From: Leifsonia sp. NPDC080035
GTDB taxonomy: Bacteria > Actinomycetota > Actinomycetes > Actinomycetales > Microbacteriaceae
Direction: 5' to 3'
Assembly: GCF_040050925.1 (NCBI RefSeq)
Contig: NZ_CP157390.1
Location: 930,001-994,000 of the forward strand
Length of the DNA stretch: 64,000 nt
This document shows positions 34,715-42,881 of the stretch, in pieces (position 1 is the stretch's first letter; each line of letters begins with the position of its first letter). Below the pieces are notes generated by a model. The model saw only the letters and a list, made by a program, of their open reading frames with translations, was not told the origin of the DNA and searched no databases. The translations under genes were made by a program, and so were the position numbers.

Positions 34715-35392
34715 ATGCGCAGGAGAGACGCCACGAGACACCCCCGGCGCACGCTGCTCTCCCGCCCTCGTCTCCTCCTGCTCGACCGGCTGCTGCGGGA
34801 CAGCCCGCAGACGGCGCCGCAACTCGCCGACAGCGTCCACCTGCACCACAACACCGTGCGCGAGCACCTCGACCGCCTCGTCGACGACGGCCTCGTGGTC
34901 CGCGAGACGGAGCACCGCACGCAGCGCGGCCGGCCGCACGTGCTGTTCTCGGCGGCCGCCGGAGGCGTCGGCCTCAGCGCCTCCGCCGCCGCGCAGACCC
35001 GTCGCGCCCTCGCTCTCGGCGAGGCGTACCGGCACGCGTACGGCTTCCCGGATCCCGCCGACGAGGCGGACGGGACCGCGCAGATCGACGTGCTCGAGGA
35101 CTACCTCGACCGTCGCGGGTTCCGGCCCCGGGTGGACCGCGATGCGCTCGCGGTCCGGCTCGCCTGCCCGTTCGGCGAGCTGCAGGGGTCGATGGAGCAG
35201 CACACGATCTGCGGCGTCGACGCCGCGGTGATGCGCAGTGTGCTCGGCAGGGTGGACGGTCCCCTCCGGGTCATGGACGTGCGGTCCGACGGCGCAGGGA
35301 CGTGCGTGCTGCGGCTGATCCGCGGCGCGGAGGCTAGCGCTCCATCGTGTCCAGGATGCCCACCAGATCCTCGAACGTCGTCAGCGGGTTGA
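34715..35392 (+). CDS. HTH regulator with C-terminal cysteines (SufR/ArsR-like)
   Basis: A 225-aa protein with a winged HTH (PQLADSVHLHHNTVREHLDR at about 33-52) and a C-terminal domain holding LACPFGEL, then HTICGVDAAVMRSVL and GTCVLRL. The three ordered cysteines recall regulators of the SufR-like group that bind an iron-sulfur cluster. GGAGAGG precedes ATG 34715; the longer frame from 34583 is rejected. Divergence from ctaD suggests redox or iron control of the oxidase. Its last 59 bp overlap the convergent decarboxylase gene. Confidence 0.75.
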   Translation: MRRRDATRHPRRTLLSRPRLLLLDRLLRDSPQTAPQLADSVHLHHNTVREHLDRLVDDGLVVRETEHRTQRGRPHVLFSAAAGGVGLSASAAAQTRRALALGEAYRHAYGFPDPADEADGTAQIDVLEDYLDRRGFRPRVDRDALAVRLACPFGELQGSMEQHTICGVDAAVMRSVLGRVDGPLRVMDVRSDGAGTCVLRLIRGAEASAPSCPGCPPDPRTSSAG

Positions 35393-36701
35393 GCACGGCG
35401 AACCGCGTGTTCGCGCGCCCGGCGTGCGAACTCGGGGTGACGAACGCACGCTGCTCATCGAGCAGCTTGGCCGACCAGAGCGCGTAGTCCTCCTTGGTCC
35501 ACCCCTCGCGCTCGAACACGACGACCGACAGCTGCGGGCTGCGCACGAGGTGGAAGCCGTCCCGCCGCTCGATCTCCTCGGCGATGCGCCGCGCGAGCTC
35601 CAGCGACGACGTCACCGCGTCGCGGTACGCCGCCGCACCGTGGCTTGCGAGCGAGAACCAGAACGGCAGGCCCCGGGCGCGGCGGGTGAGGTGCGCCGCG
35701 TAGTCGGACGGGCTCCACTCTGCGGTCTCCGTGAGGGTGTCCAGGTACTCGGCGTGCTGAGTGTGCGCGCGGCGGCCCGCCTCGGGGTCGCGGTACAGCA
35801 GCGCGCAGGCGTCGAAGGGGGCGAACAGCCACTTGTGCGGGTCGACGATGAGCGAGTCCGCGCGCTCCACCCCGGAGAAGAGCGGACGCGCCAGCGGGGA
35901 CAGCATGCCCGCGAGTCCGTAGGCGCCGTCGACGTGCAGCCAGAACGCATGGTCGTCCTTCAGGGCGGCGACCGAGGCGATGTCGTCGACGATGCCGAAG
36001 TTGGTGGACCCGGCGGTCGCGACCACGGCGAACACCGCGTCCCCGTACTCCTCGAGCGCGGGACGGACGGCGTCACCGGTGAGCCTGCCGGACTCGCCGG
36101 GCGAGACGGCGACCACGTCCACATCCATCACCCGCGCGGCGGAGGCGACGGAGGAGTGCGCCTCGGCGCTGCAGACGATCACCCAGCGTCCAGCGGGGTT
36201 CCCGCGCTGGGCGCGGGCGTGGTCGCGCGCGGCGACGAGGGCCGAGAGGTTGCCGAGCGTCCCGCCCTGCACGAAGACGCCGCCCGCGGTCTCCGGGAGC
36301 CCGAACTCGGCGGCCAGCCAGGCGAGCACCTGGTTCTCGGCATAGACGGCGCCTGACCCCTCCAGCCAGGAGCCGCCGTAGACGGCGCTCGCGGAGACGA
36401 CGAGGTCGAAGGCGGTCGCCGCCTTCGTCGGGGCGGTCGGGATGAACGAGAGGTAGCGCGGGTGGTCGGTGGTGATGCACGCAGGGGCGAGCACGTGCTC
36501 GAAGAGCGCCAGCGCGCGCTCGGCGCCCATGCCGTTCTCGGAGACAGTGCGTCCGGCGAGCCGGCGGAGCTCCGCCTCGGGCAGCGGCTTGTCGAGCGGC
36601 GTGTCCTCGCTGAGGATGCGGCGCCGCGAGTAGTCGAGCACGAGGTCGACGAGCTCACGGGTCTCGGGCGTCACGGCGTGCATGCGGGTCTCGTCAGTCA
36701 T
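35334..36701 (-). CDS. PLP-dependent group II decarboxylase
   Basis: A 455-aa enzyme of the aromatic-L-amino-acid/L-2,4-diaminobutyrate decarboxylase family. It has the PLP-stacking region CSAEAHSSVASAARVMD, the Asp/Ala motif HVDGAYGLAG and the Schiff-base lysine in IVDPHKWLFAPFDACALL. GGAGG lies 6 nt before ATG 36701; a start at 36728 is less likely. Substrate cannot be fixed; tyrosine, phenylalanine, DOPA or glutamate relatives are all possible. It stands alone. Confidence 0.87.
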   Translation of the reverse strand: MTDETRMHAVTPETRELVDLVLDYSRRRILSEDTPLDKPLPEAELRRLAGRTVSENGMGAERALALFEHVLAPACITTDHPRYLSFIPTAPTKAATAFDLVVSASAVYGGSWLEGSGAVYAENQVLAWLAAEFGLPETAGGVFVQGGTLGNLSALVAARDHARAQRGNPAGRWVIVCSAEAHSSVASAARVMDVDVVAVSPGESGRLTGDAVRPALEEYGDAVFAVVATAGSTNFGIVDDIASVAALKDDHAFWLHVDGAYGLAGMLSPLARPLFSGVERADSLIVDPHKWLFAPFDACALLYRDPEAGRRAHTQHAEYLDTLTETAEWSPSDYAAHLTRRARGLPFWFSLASHGAAAYRDAVTSSLELARRIAEEIERRDGFHLVRSPQLSVVVFEREGWTKEDYALWSAKLLDEQRAFVTPSSHAGRANTRFAVLNPLTTFEDLVGILDTMER

Positions 36702-36755
36702 TCGGGCCTCCGCAGACCATCGTGACACAACCGATCGGCACGATTCTGACGGGCG

Positions 36756-36880
36756 GCGCAGCTTTGCTGCGCACTTGCTCGGCCGCGCGCAGCAAACGGC
36801 CGCAGCGGCCGGCCCAGCCCTCCCGACGCTCCATCCGGGGATCCTGCCGCCGCGGCCCCACAGACTCCGGAACTCCGGAG
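36756..36880 (-). other. Intergenic region with two small hairpins
   Basis: The 234-bp gap between the decarboxylase start and the inositol-dehydrogenase-like stop shows no credible ORF. It holds GCGCAGC-TTT-GCTGCGC (36756-36772) and CTCCGG-AACT-CCGGAG (36865-36880); either may end transcription of the upstream minus-strand gene. Confidence 0.4.
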
Positions 36881-36935
36881 CTTCCGCCGGCGTGTCGGTC
36901 CACGCCTCCGGAATTGCCGCAGGTGCGGTCCCGGC

Positions 36936-37946
36936 TCAGCCCAGGTCGACCGGTACGGCCGCGTGCTGCTCGGCGGAGCGCTGGGCGGCGTCGGCGAGGA
37001 GGAGGGCCGCGCGGCCGTCCTCGAAGGTGGGGCTGGTCGACGGCTCGCCGCGGACGAGGCTCACGAACGCGCGCAGCTCGGCCGCGTACGCCTCGGCGTA
37101 GCGTTCCAGGAAGAAGTCCTGGTACGGCGGCTTCGCCTCCACCGCGCTCGCGGTCGACAGGCTGACCAGGCTGGTACGCGCGTTCGCGACCTGGAGCATC
37201 CCGCCGGCTCCGAACGCCTCCAGGCGCTGGTCGTAGCCGACGGCGCTGTGCCGGGAGTTCGTGATCGTCACGACAGCGCCGGAGGCCGCGCGCAGCACAA
37301 CGACCGCGGTGTCGAAGTCGCCGTGCTCGCGCGCGCCCGCATCGAACAGGGCGCCCCCGGTGGCCTGCACCTCGACGATGTCCGGCAGGAAGAACCGGGC
37401 CATGTCGAAGTCGTGGATGGTCATGTCGCGGAAGATGCCTCCGGAGACCGCCACGTAGGCGGCGGGCGGGGCGGACGGGTCGCGGCTGACGATGGAGAGC
37501 TGCTCGAGCTCGCCGATCTCGCCCGCGGCGACGCGAGCGCGCACCGAGGCGAACGCCGGGTCGAAGCGTCGGTTGAAGCCGAGCGCGACCGGCACGCCCG
37601 CCGAGGCCACCTTCGGGCGCAGCGTGTCGACGCGGGCGATGTCGAGGTCGATCGGCTTCTCGCAGAGCACGGGGATGCCCGCATCCACGGCCGCGGAGAT
37701 CAGGTCGATGTGGGTCGGAGTCGGCGAGGCGATGAGGACCGCATCCACCCCGCCGGAGGCGAACACGTCCTCGGCCGCGGTGGTCACCCGGCCGCCGTAG
37801 CGCGCGGCGACGGCCTCCGCGCCGGCGACGATCGGGTCGCACACCCAGGCGAGCTCGGTGTCGGGGTCGGCGGCGATGCTGCGGGCGTGGACCTGGCCGA
37901 TGCGGCCGGTGCCGATGAGGCCGAAGCGGATCGGGGTCGTGGTCAC
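36936..37946 (-). CDS. iolG: Inositol 2-dehydrogenase-like Gfo/Idh/MocA oxidoreductase
   Basis: A 336-aa NAD-dependent dehydrogenase. FGLIGTGRIGQVHARSIAAD is the Rossmann start, CEKPIDLDI the catalytic Lys motif, GFNRRFDPAF and GGIFRDMTIHDFDMARFFL, followed by NSRHSAVGYDQRLE, are the pattern of IolG (myo-inositol to scyllo-inosose) and close scyllo/chiro-inositol enzymes. It follows a TIM-barrel isomerase gene by 30 bp, as in inositol clusters, but the other iol genes are not in view. Confidence 0.82.
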   Translation of the reverse strand: MTTTPIRFGLIGTGRIGQVHARSIAADPDTELAWVCDPIVAGAEAVAARYGGRVTTAAEDVFASGGVDAVLIASPTPTHIDLISAAVDAGIPVLCEKPIDLDIARVDTLRPKVASAGVPVALGFNRRFDPAFASVRARVAAGEIGELEQLSIVSRDPSAPPAAYVAVSGGIFRDMTIHDFDMARFFLPDIVEVQATGGALFDAGAREHGDFDTAVVVLRAASGAVVTITNSRHSAVGYDQRLEAFGAGGMLQVANARTSLVSLSTASAVEAKPPYQDFFLERYAEAYAAELRAFVSLVRGEPSTSPTFEDGRAALLLADAAQRSAEQHAAVPVDLG

Positions 37947-37976
37947 GGGAGCGGGAGTCCTTTCGTCAGACGGCCG

Positions 37977-38888
37977 TCAGCACCAGGGGCACAGGGCGTC
38001 GCGGTTGAGCTTCTGGTCGGCCGCGCGCTCGGCACGGAAGGCGGCGAGGGAGGTGCCGGGCGCGGGCAGCACGTCCTGCTCCACGACGACCCAGCCGTCG
38101 TAGCCGGCAGCGTCGACCGCGTCGAGCACGGCGGCCAGGTCGATGTCCCCGCGCCCGAAGGCGACGAACGCCCCCGACGACCACACCTCCGTCATGCCGC
38201 CGCCCGCGGCGAGCACGCGACGCAGCTCGGCGGTGTCGACGTCCTTGAGGTGGAGGTGGTTGATCCGGGAGCCCCAGCGACGCACCGCGTCCACCGGGTC
38301 GCCGCCGCCGATCAGGAGGTGACCGGTGTCGAGGGTGAGACCGACGTCCACGCGGTCGAGGAACCGGTCGACCTCCTCCGGTGACTCGACGAACGTCCCG
38401 GCGTGGTGGTGGAAGGTCGGTTCGAAGCCGGCGGCGCGGACGCGGTCGGCCGCCGCCTGGGCGTTCGCGGCGAGGCGGTCCCAGCGCGCGGGGTCGAGCG
38501 GCTCGGCGGCCGAGCCCGGGCGTGCCTTGCGGGCGGCGGAACCGGTGTCGGCGAGGGTCGGCTTCGGCAATCGCGCAGGGCCGCCTTCGGCGGCGTCTGC
38601 GAACACGGCGAGCGCGTCGTCCAGCTCCGGAAGGGCGGCCGCGAACGCGTCGTCATCGGCGAGCGGCAGTTCGACCCAGCCGCCGGCGAGCTCGAGGCCG
38701 CGCGACGACAGTCGCGAGCGCAGCGCAGCCCCGCGTCCGAAGAAGCCGACGGGACCGAGGTCGACGCCCGCGTAGCCGGTCTCCACGAGCAGGTCGAGCA
38801 TCTCGTCAGGGCCGAGCGTCTCCGCGTCGGGCGGCGTCATCTCGAAGACGCCGAAGCTCACCGGTGCGCCGGCGACCGTGGCCTTCAT
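37977..38888 (-). CDS. Sugar phosphate isomerase/epimerase-like TIM-barrel protein
   Basis: A 303-aa AP-endonuclease-2-like TIM barrel (IolE/IolI/IolH group). Metal-ligand candidates lie in TFHHHAGTFVESPEEVDRFL, GLTLDTGHLL, NHLHLKDVD and VVVEQDVLP, the usual Glu/Asp/His set. In inositol catabolism such proteins act as 2-keto-myo-inositol dehydratase or isomerase. Start ATG 38888 overlaps the stop of an 11-codon leader ORF. Upstream in-frame codons reach 38966 without a plausible start signal. Confidence 0.8.
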   Translation of the reverse strand: MKATVAGAPVSFGVFEMTPPDAETLGPDEMLDLLVETGYAGVDLGPVGFFGRGAALRSRLSSRGLELAGGWVELPLADDDAFAAALPELDDALAVFADAAEGGPARLPKPTLADTGSAARKARPGSAAEPLDPARWDRLAANAQAAADRVRAAGFEPTFHHHAGTFVESPEEVDRFLDRVDVGLTLDTGHLLIGGGDPVDAVRRWGSRINHLHLKDVDTAELRRVLAAGGGMTEVWSSGAFVAFGRGDIDLAAVLDAVDAAGYDGWVVVEQDVLPAPGTSLAAFRAERAADQKLNRDALCPWC

Positions 38889-38920
38889 GCGGTGATCCCG
38901 GTCCGGGTCGACGCGGTCAT
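38885..38920 (-). CDS. 11-aa leader ORF coupled to the isomerase gene
   Basis: ATG 38920 is preceded by a strong GAAAGGAAG Shine-Dalgarno, reads MTASTRTGITA and stops with TGA overlapping the isomerase ATG (ATGA). The isomerase itself has no good ribosome site, so it is probably translated by coupling from this leader. Confidence 0.5.
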   Translation of the reverse strand: MTASTRTGITA

Positions 38921-38942
38921 CGGCTTCCTTTCGCCAGTGAAC

Positions 38943-38957
38943 TATGTCTTGACAATA
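38943..38957 (-). promoter_or_regulatory. Dyad in the promoter of the isomerase/iolG operon
   Basis: The stretch TATGTCTTGACAATA contains TGTC-AA-GACA on the minus strand, flanked by near-symmetric TAT/ATA. It lies in an AT-rich patch between the operon and the divergent kinase gene and is a likely operator; the regulator is not in the window. Confidence 0.45.
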
Positions 38958-38996
38958 ACACAACAATCGCGGCGTTCCCCGGCCCCCTTAGGCCTC

Positions 38997-39002
38997 TACG
39001 AT
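38997..39002 (+). promoter_or_regulatory. -10 box of the P-loop kinase gene
   Basis: TACGAT ends 6 nt before ATG 39009, fixing that start and indicating a leaderless transcript. Confidence 0.55.
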
Positions 39003-39008
39003 GGCGGG

Positions 39009-39527
39009 ATGACGGCAGCGCTCTTCCTGAACGGCACGGTCGGATCCGGCAAGTCGGCCACCGCGGACGCCGTCGGCGATCTGCTCGCCGAGCGCGGCAT
39101 CCCGCACGCGGTCATCGACCTGGACGCGCTGCGCCGGGTCTGGCCTGCACCGGCGGACGACCCGTTCCAGACCGAGCTCGAGCTGGCCAACCTGAGCGAC
39201 TACGCCCGCAACGCGAGCGCGGCGGGCGCCCGGGTGCTGGTGCTCGCCGGCGTCGTCGAGGAGGTCGCGGCGCTCCCCCGGTATGAGGAGGCGGTGGGCG
39301 GCCCCGTGACCCTGGTGCGTCTCCGTGCGGATCCCGGCGTGACGGAGCGCCGCCTGCGAGCCCGCCACTCCGCGGACCCCGACGGTCTCGACTGGCACCT
39401 GGCCCGGCGCGGCGAGCTGGAGGCGGTGCTCGACGGCGCGGGCCTCCCCGACACGACCGTCACGACCGACGACCGGACCCCGCGACAGGTCGCAGAGGAG
39501 GCGCTCTCCGGCTGGGACGCGGTCTGA
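39009..39527 (+). CDS. P-loop nucleotide kinase-like protein
   Basis: A 172-aa AAA/adenylylsulfate-kinase-like protein. Walker A is LNGTVGSGKSATADAV near the N-terminus, AVIDLDALRRVW matches the acceptor-side strand of small-molecule kinases, and RLRARHSADPDGLDWHLARR forms the lid. Specific substrate unknown. The long open frame upstream lies opposite the isomerase gene and is a shadow. Confidence 0.78.
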   Translation: MTAALFLNGTVGSGKSATADAVGDLLAERGIPHAVIDLDALRRVWPAPADDPFQTELELANLSDYARNASAAGARVLVLAGVVEEVAALPRYEEAVGGPVTLVRLRADPGVTERRLRARHSADPDGLDWHLARRGELEAVLDGAGLPDTTVTTDDRTPRQVAEEALSGWDAV

Positions 39528-39559
39528 CGTGCGCTGACCGGCTCTGCTAGCGTCGACCG

Positions 39560-40456
39560 GTGCCCTCACCATTCACCCCTCCCGCGGACATCGTCTCCGA
39601 CGAGCGGCTCGTCGCCCGCCTGATCGAGGAGCAGCATCCCGACCTCGCCGGGCCGCTGCGGCTGATGTCCGACGGCTGGGACAACCAGATCTACCGGCTC
39701 GGCGACCGGCTCGCGGTGCGCATCCCGCGCCGGGAGGTCGCCGCGCACCTGATCGAGCACGAGCAGCGGACGCTTCCCGGCATCGCGGCGCGGGTGGCGG
39801 TGCCGGTGCCCGCGCCGGTGCGGATCGGCGTGCCGAGCCAGACGTTCGGCTGGCCGTGGAGCATCATCCCGTGGCTGGAGGGCGTCGACGGCGCCTCGGT
39901 GACGGCCGCGGAGCGCGCCGGGATCGCCGAGCCGCTCGCCGCCTTCCTCGACGCGGTGCACACGCCGGCCCCGGACGACGCGCCGGAGAACCCCGTCCGC
40001 GGCGTCCCGCTCGCCAACCGGGACATCGCGATCCGCGACCGGCTGCGGACCCTTGCCGATCGGATGGACGTGGCCCCGCTCGTCGCCGCCTGGGACGACG
40101 CGCTCGAGGCGCCGGTCTGGACCGGACCCGCCCTGTGGCTGCACGGCGACCCGCATCCCGGTAACCTGCTCCTCACCCCGGAGGGCGGGCTGGCCGCGGT
40201 CATCGACTTCGGGGACGTGACCGCGGGCGACCCTGCGACCGACCTCGCGACCGCCTGGCTCACCTTCGACGCGGACGGGCGCGAGCGGTTCCGCGCCGCC
40301 CTGCGTCCCACGCCGGACGACGCCACCTGGCGCCGCGCCCGCGGCTGGGCGGTATCCATGGGCTCCGCGCTGGCGGCGAGCTCGGGCGACAATCCGCGGA
40401 TGGCGGCCCTCGGCGCGCACGCCGTCGCGCAGCTGGCTGCCGACACGCTCGGCTGA
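39560..40456 (+). CDS. Aminoglycoside/macrolide phosphotransferase-family protein
   Basis: A 298-aa APH-fold kinase. GWDNQIYRLGDRLAVRIPRR contains the ATP-anchoring Arg/Lys strand, LWLHGDPHPGNLLL the catalytic loop and VIDFGDVTAGDPATDLATAW the metal-binding Asp. TAGCGT lies 6 nt before GTG 39560. Such genes are common chromosomal small-molecule kinases in soil actinobacteria; a role in antibiotic resistance is possible but not shown. Confidence 0.82.
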   Translation: MPSPFTPPADIVSDERLVARLIEEQHPDLAGPLRLMSDGWDNQIYRLGDRLAVRIPRREVAAHLIEHEQRTLPGIAARVAVPVPAPVRIGVPSQTFGWPWSIIPWLEGVDGASVTAAERAGIAEPLAAFLDAVHTPAPDDAPENPVRGVPLANRDIAIRDRLRTLADRMDVAPLVAAWDDALEAPVWTGPALWLHGDPHPGNLLLTPEGGLAAVIDFGDVTAGDPATDLATAWLTFDADGRERFRAALRPTPDDATWRRARGWAVSMGSALAASSGDNPRMAALGAHAVAQLAADTLG

Positions 40457-40469
40457 CCCGCCAGGAACG

Positions 40470-40508
40470 ACGAATGCCGGCCCCCGCAGCGCGGGAACCG
40501 GCATTCGT
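40470..40508. terminator. Bidirectional terminator
   Basis: ACGAATGCCGG (40470-40480) pairs with CCGGCATTCGT (40498-40508), with an inner CCCGC/GCGGG, between the convergent phosphotransferase and helicase genes. Confidence 0.75.
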
Positions 40509-40538
40509 GCAGACGCGTCCGCCCGGAGGCGGGGCGGC

Positions 40539-42626
40539 TCAGCCCTGCGAAAGCGTGAGCAGCAGGTCGTCGCCGGGGGCCGTGGGGACGAAGTCCGCCT
40601 CGATCTCGGCGCGCTGCAGCAGCTCGCCCATGCGGCGCTGGCGCTGGCGCGGGATGAGCGTGACGACCGTGCCCTGCTTGCCGGCGCGGCCGGTGCGGCC
40701 GGAGCGGTGCAGGTAGGTCTTGTACTCGTCGGGCGCGTCGGCCTGGATGACCAGGTCGATGTCGTCGACGTGGATGCCGCGGGCGGCGACATCCGTCGCG
40801 ACGAGCACGTTCACGCGTCCACTCGTGAGCTGGGCCAGGTTGCGCGTGCGGCGCGACTGGTTCAGGTCGCCGTGCAGGCTGACGGCCGGGATGCCGGCGT
40901 CGTCGAGCTGGTCGGCGAGCATCTCGGCGAACGCGCGGGTGCGGGCGAAGATCAGCGTCTTGCCCTCACGATCGGCCAGCGCCTCGATGATGGCGGGCTT
41001 GTCGCGGTGCTCGATGACGAGAACGCGGTGGTCGATGGTCGAGGACGCCTGGTCCTCGCCCGCCACCTCGTGCACGGCCGGCTCGACGAGGAACTCGTCG
41101 ACGAGCTGGGCGACGCCCTTGTCCAGGGTCGCCGAGAAGAGCAACTTCTGGCCGCCCTCCGACGTCTCGCGCAGGATGCGCTGCACCGGCTCGAGGAAGC
41201 CGAGGTCGCACATGTGGTCGGCCTCGTCCAGGACGGTGATGACGACCTGGCTGAGATCGAGACGACCCTGCTCGACCAGGTCCTCGATGCGACCGGGGGT
41301 GCCGATCACGATGTCGACGCCGCGCTGCAGCGCGCCGACCTGGCGGCCCTGGGGGACGCCGCCGTAGATCTGGGTGGTGAAGAGGCCGACGCTGCGCGCG
41401 ATCGGCTGCACGGTGCGGTCGATCTGGAGGGCGAGCTCGCGGGTCGGGGCCAGGATGAGCGCGCGCGGAGCACGGCCGATCTGGCGCTTGCCGCCGGACT
41501 TGCCGGACTCGGCCCAGAGCTGCATGAGGCGTTCGACCAGGGGCGCGCCGAACGCGATGGTCTTGCCGGAGCCGGTGCGGCCGCGGCCGAGCACGTCCTT
41601 GCCCGCCAGCACGTCGGGGGCGGTCGCGGCCTGGATCGGGAACGGCTTCTCCGCGCCGAGCTCGGCGAGGGCGCGCACCACGTTGCCGCCGAGACCGAGG
41701 TCGGCGAACGTCACGCCGTCGACGTCCTCGGCCTGGATGGCCTCGGCCTCGAGGCGCTCGAGCACCACGTCGTCCTGCGGAGTGAAGGCCTGCTTCTCCT
41801 CGCGGGACGGGTAGAAGGAGGAGTCGCGACGGGGACGCTCGGCGCGGTCGTCGAACGAGCGACGGGGACGGTCGTCCCGATCGAAGCTGCGGCGCGGACG
41901 GTCGGCGCGGTCGTCGAAGTCGCGACGGGGACGCTCGGCGCGGTCGTCGAACGAACGACGGGGACGGTCGTCCCGATCGAAGCTGCGGCGCGGACGGTCG
42001 GCGCGGTCGTCGAAGGAACGACGCGGACGGTCATCGGCGTCACGACGCGGGCGGTCGGCCCGATCGTCGAACGAACGACGCGGGCGGTCGTCCCGATCGA
42101 AAGAACGACGCGGACGGTCGGCGCGGTCATCGAAGTCACGACGGGGACGCTCGGCACGGTCGTCGAACGAACGGCGGGGACGCTCATCCCGGTCGTCGAA
42201 CGAACGACGCGGGCGGTCGTCCCGGTCGAACGAACGGCGCGGACGCTCGGCGCGGTCGTCGAACGAACGACGCGGACGGTCATCGGAGTCGCGGCGAGGG
42301 CGGTCGGCGCGGTCGTCGGAGTCGCGACGCGGACGCTCGGAGCGGCCGCGGTTGTCCCACTCGCGCTCGGTGCGACGCGCATCCTTGCCGCGGGGCTCCC
42401 AGTTCGGGCGCTCGGTGCGACCACGGCCGGCGCCGGCCTCGTCGCGGCTGCCGTACACGGCGCGGCCGCGCTCGGCGGCGCCGGCGCGCTTGGCGCGGTC
42501 CTCGGCGCTCCACCGGGCCTTCTTGCCCGCGGTGGCCTGGTCCTCGGCGCGGTAGCCGCGGTGCTTGGCGCTGCGGCTGCCCGCAGACTGCTGCGGTCGT
42601 CGGTCGTTCTTCTTGAAGGGGGGCAT
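40539..42626 (-). CDS. DEAD-box RNA helicase with long RPRR-repeat N-terminal tail
   Basis: A 695-aa RNA helicase. Residues 1-280 are a disordered, Arg/Asp-rich tail with 17 RPRR units (98-268). The core begins with the Q-motif region (FADLGLGGNVVRALAELGAE, FPIQ). It then has motif I GRTGSGKT (349-356; usually AxTGSGKT), Ia PTRELALQ, II LDEADHM, III FSATL, V ATDVAARGIHVDDID and VI HRSGRTGRAG. AGGAAG precedes ATG 42626; the longer start at 42716 is rejected. A 5' leader of up to about 170 nt is likely, as in cold-shock helicases. Unusually the disordered tail is N-terminal. Confidence 0.92.
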   Translation of the reverse strand: MPPFKKNDRRPQQSAGSRSAKHRGYRAEDQATAGKKARWSAEDRAKRAGAAERGRAVYGSRDEAGAGRGRTERPNWEPRGKDARRTEREWDNRGRSERPRRDSDDRADRPRRDSDDRPRRSFDDRAERPRRSFDRDDRPRRSFDDRDERPRRSFDDRAERPRRDFDDRADRPRRSFDRDDRPRRSFDDRADRPRRDADDRPRRSFDDRADRPRRSFDRDDRPRRSFDDRAERPRRDFDDRADRPRRSFDRDDRPRRSFDDRAERPRRDSSFYPSREEKQAFTPQDDVVLERLEAEAIQAEDVDGVTFADLGLGGNVVRALAELGAEKPFPIQAATAPDVLAGKDVLGRGRTGSGKTIAFGAPLVERLMQLWAESGKSGGKRQIGRAPRALILAPTRELALQIDRTVQPIARSVGLFTTQIYGGVPQGRQVGALQRGVDIVIGTPGRIEDLVEQGRLDLSQVVITVLDEADHMCDLGFLEPVQRILRETSEGGQKLLFSATLDKGVAQLVDEFLVEPAVHEVAGEDQASSTIDHRVLVIEHRDKPAIIEALADREGKTLIFARTRAFAEMLADQLDDAGIPAVSLHGDLNQSRRTRNLAQLTSGRVNVLVATDVAARGIHVDDIDLVIQADAPDEYKTYLHRSGRTGRAGKQGTVVTLIPRQRQRRMGELLQRAEIEADFVPTAPGDDLLLTLSQG
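41823..42335 (-). repeat. Tandem coding repeat in the helicase tail
   Basis: About 513 bp of imperfect 30-33 bp units encode alternating RPRRSFDDRAD, RPRRSFDRDD and RPRRDFDDRAE peptides. Near-identical DNA blocks (for example around 41880-41960 and 42090-42180) show that the array grew by internal duplication. Confidence 0.85.
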
Positions 42627-42881
42627 GCGTGTTTCTTCCTGGGTTCTGTCAGGTGCGCGGCGGCGCGCAGAAGCGCACCGGGGAATCCCCATCGAACATC
42701 GTCCGGGGCCGTTCACATCGTGATTGTCCGCACCACCGATCGGGGGCGGAACCGGCCCGCTTGACTACAAACCCATTCGCGCAGCACGCGCGTGTCAAGA
42801 GCCGACCGTCCTACGTTACAGGATCAAGGCTGGGAAAGGGCTGCCGATCCCGCGAAGCAGGGGCAGGGGTATAAGGGAGCT
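42627..42881. other. 255-bp divergent intergenic region
   Basis: No credible ORF. On the minus strand TTGACA (42798-42793) may be the -35 of the helicase promoter, implying a 5' leader of up to about 150 nt. On the plus strand TATAAG (42870-42875) lies 6 nt before the oxidoreductase ATG. Confidence 0.5.

Noticed and set aside
39560..40456. Aminoglycoside resistance gene
   Set aside because: Only the general phosphotransferase fold is evident; chromosomal members with other substrates are common, so resistance is not claimed.
41823..42335. Possible CRISPR-like array
   Set aside because: The repeats are coding, imperfect, without unique spacers and keep the helicase frame.
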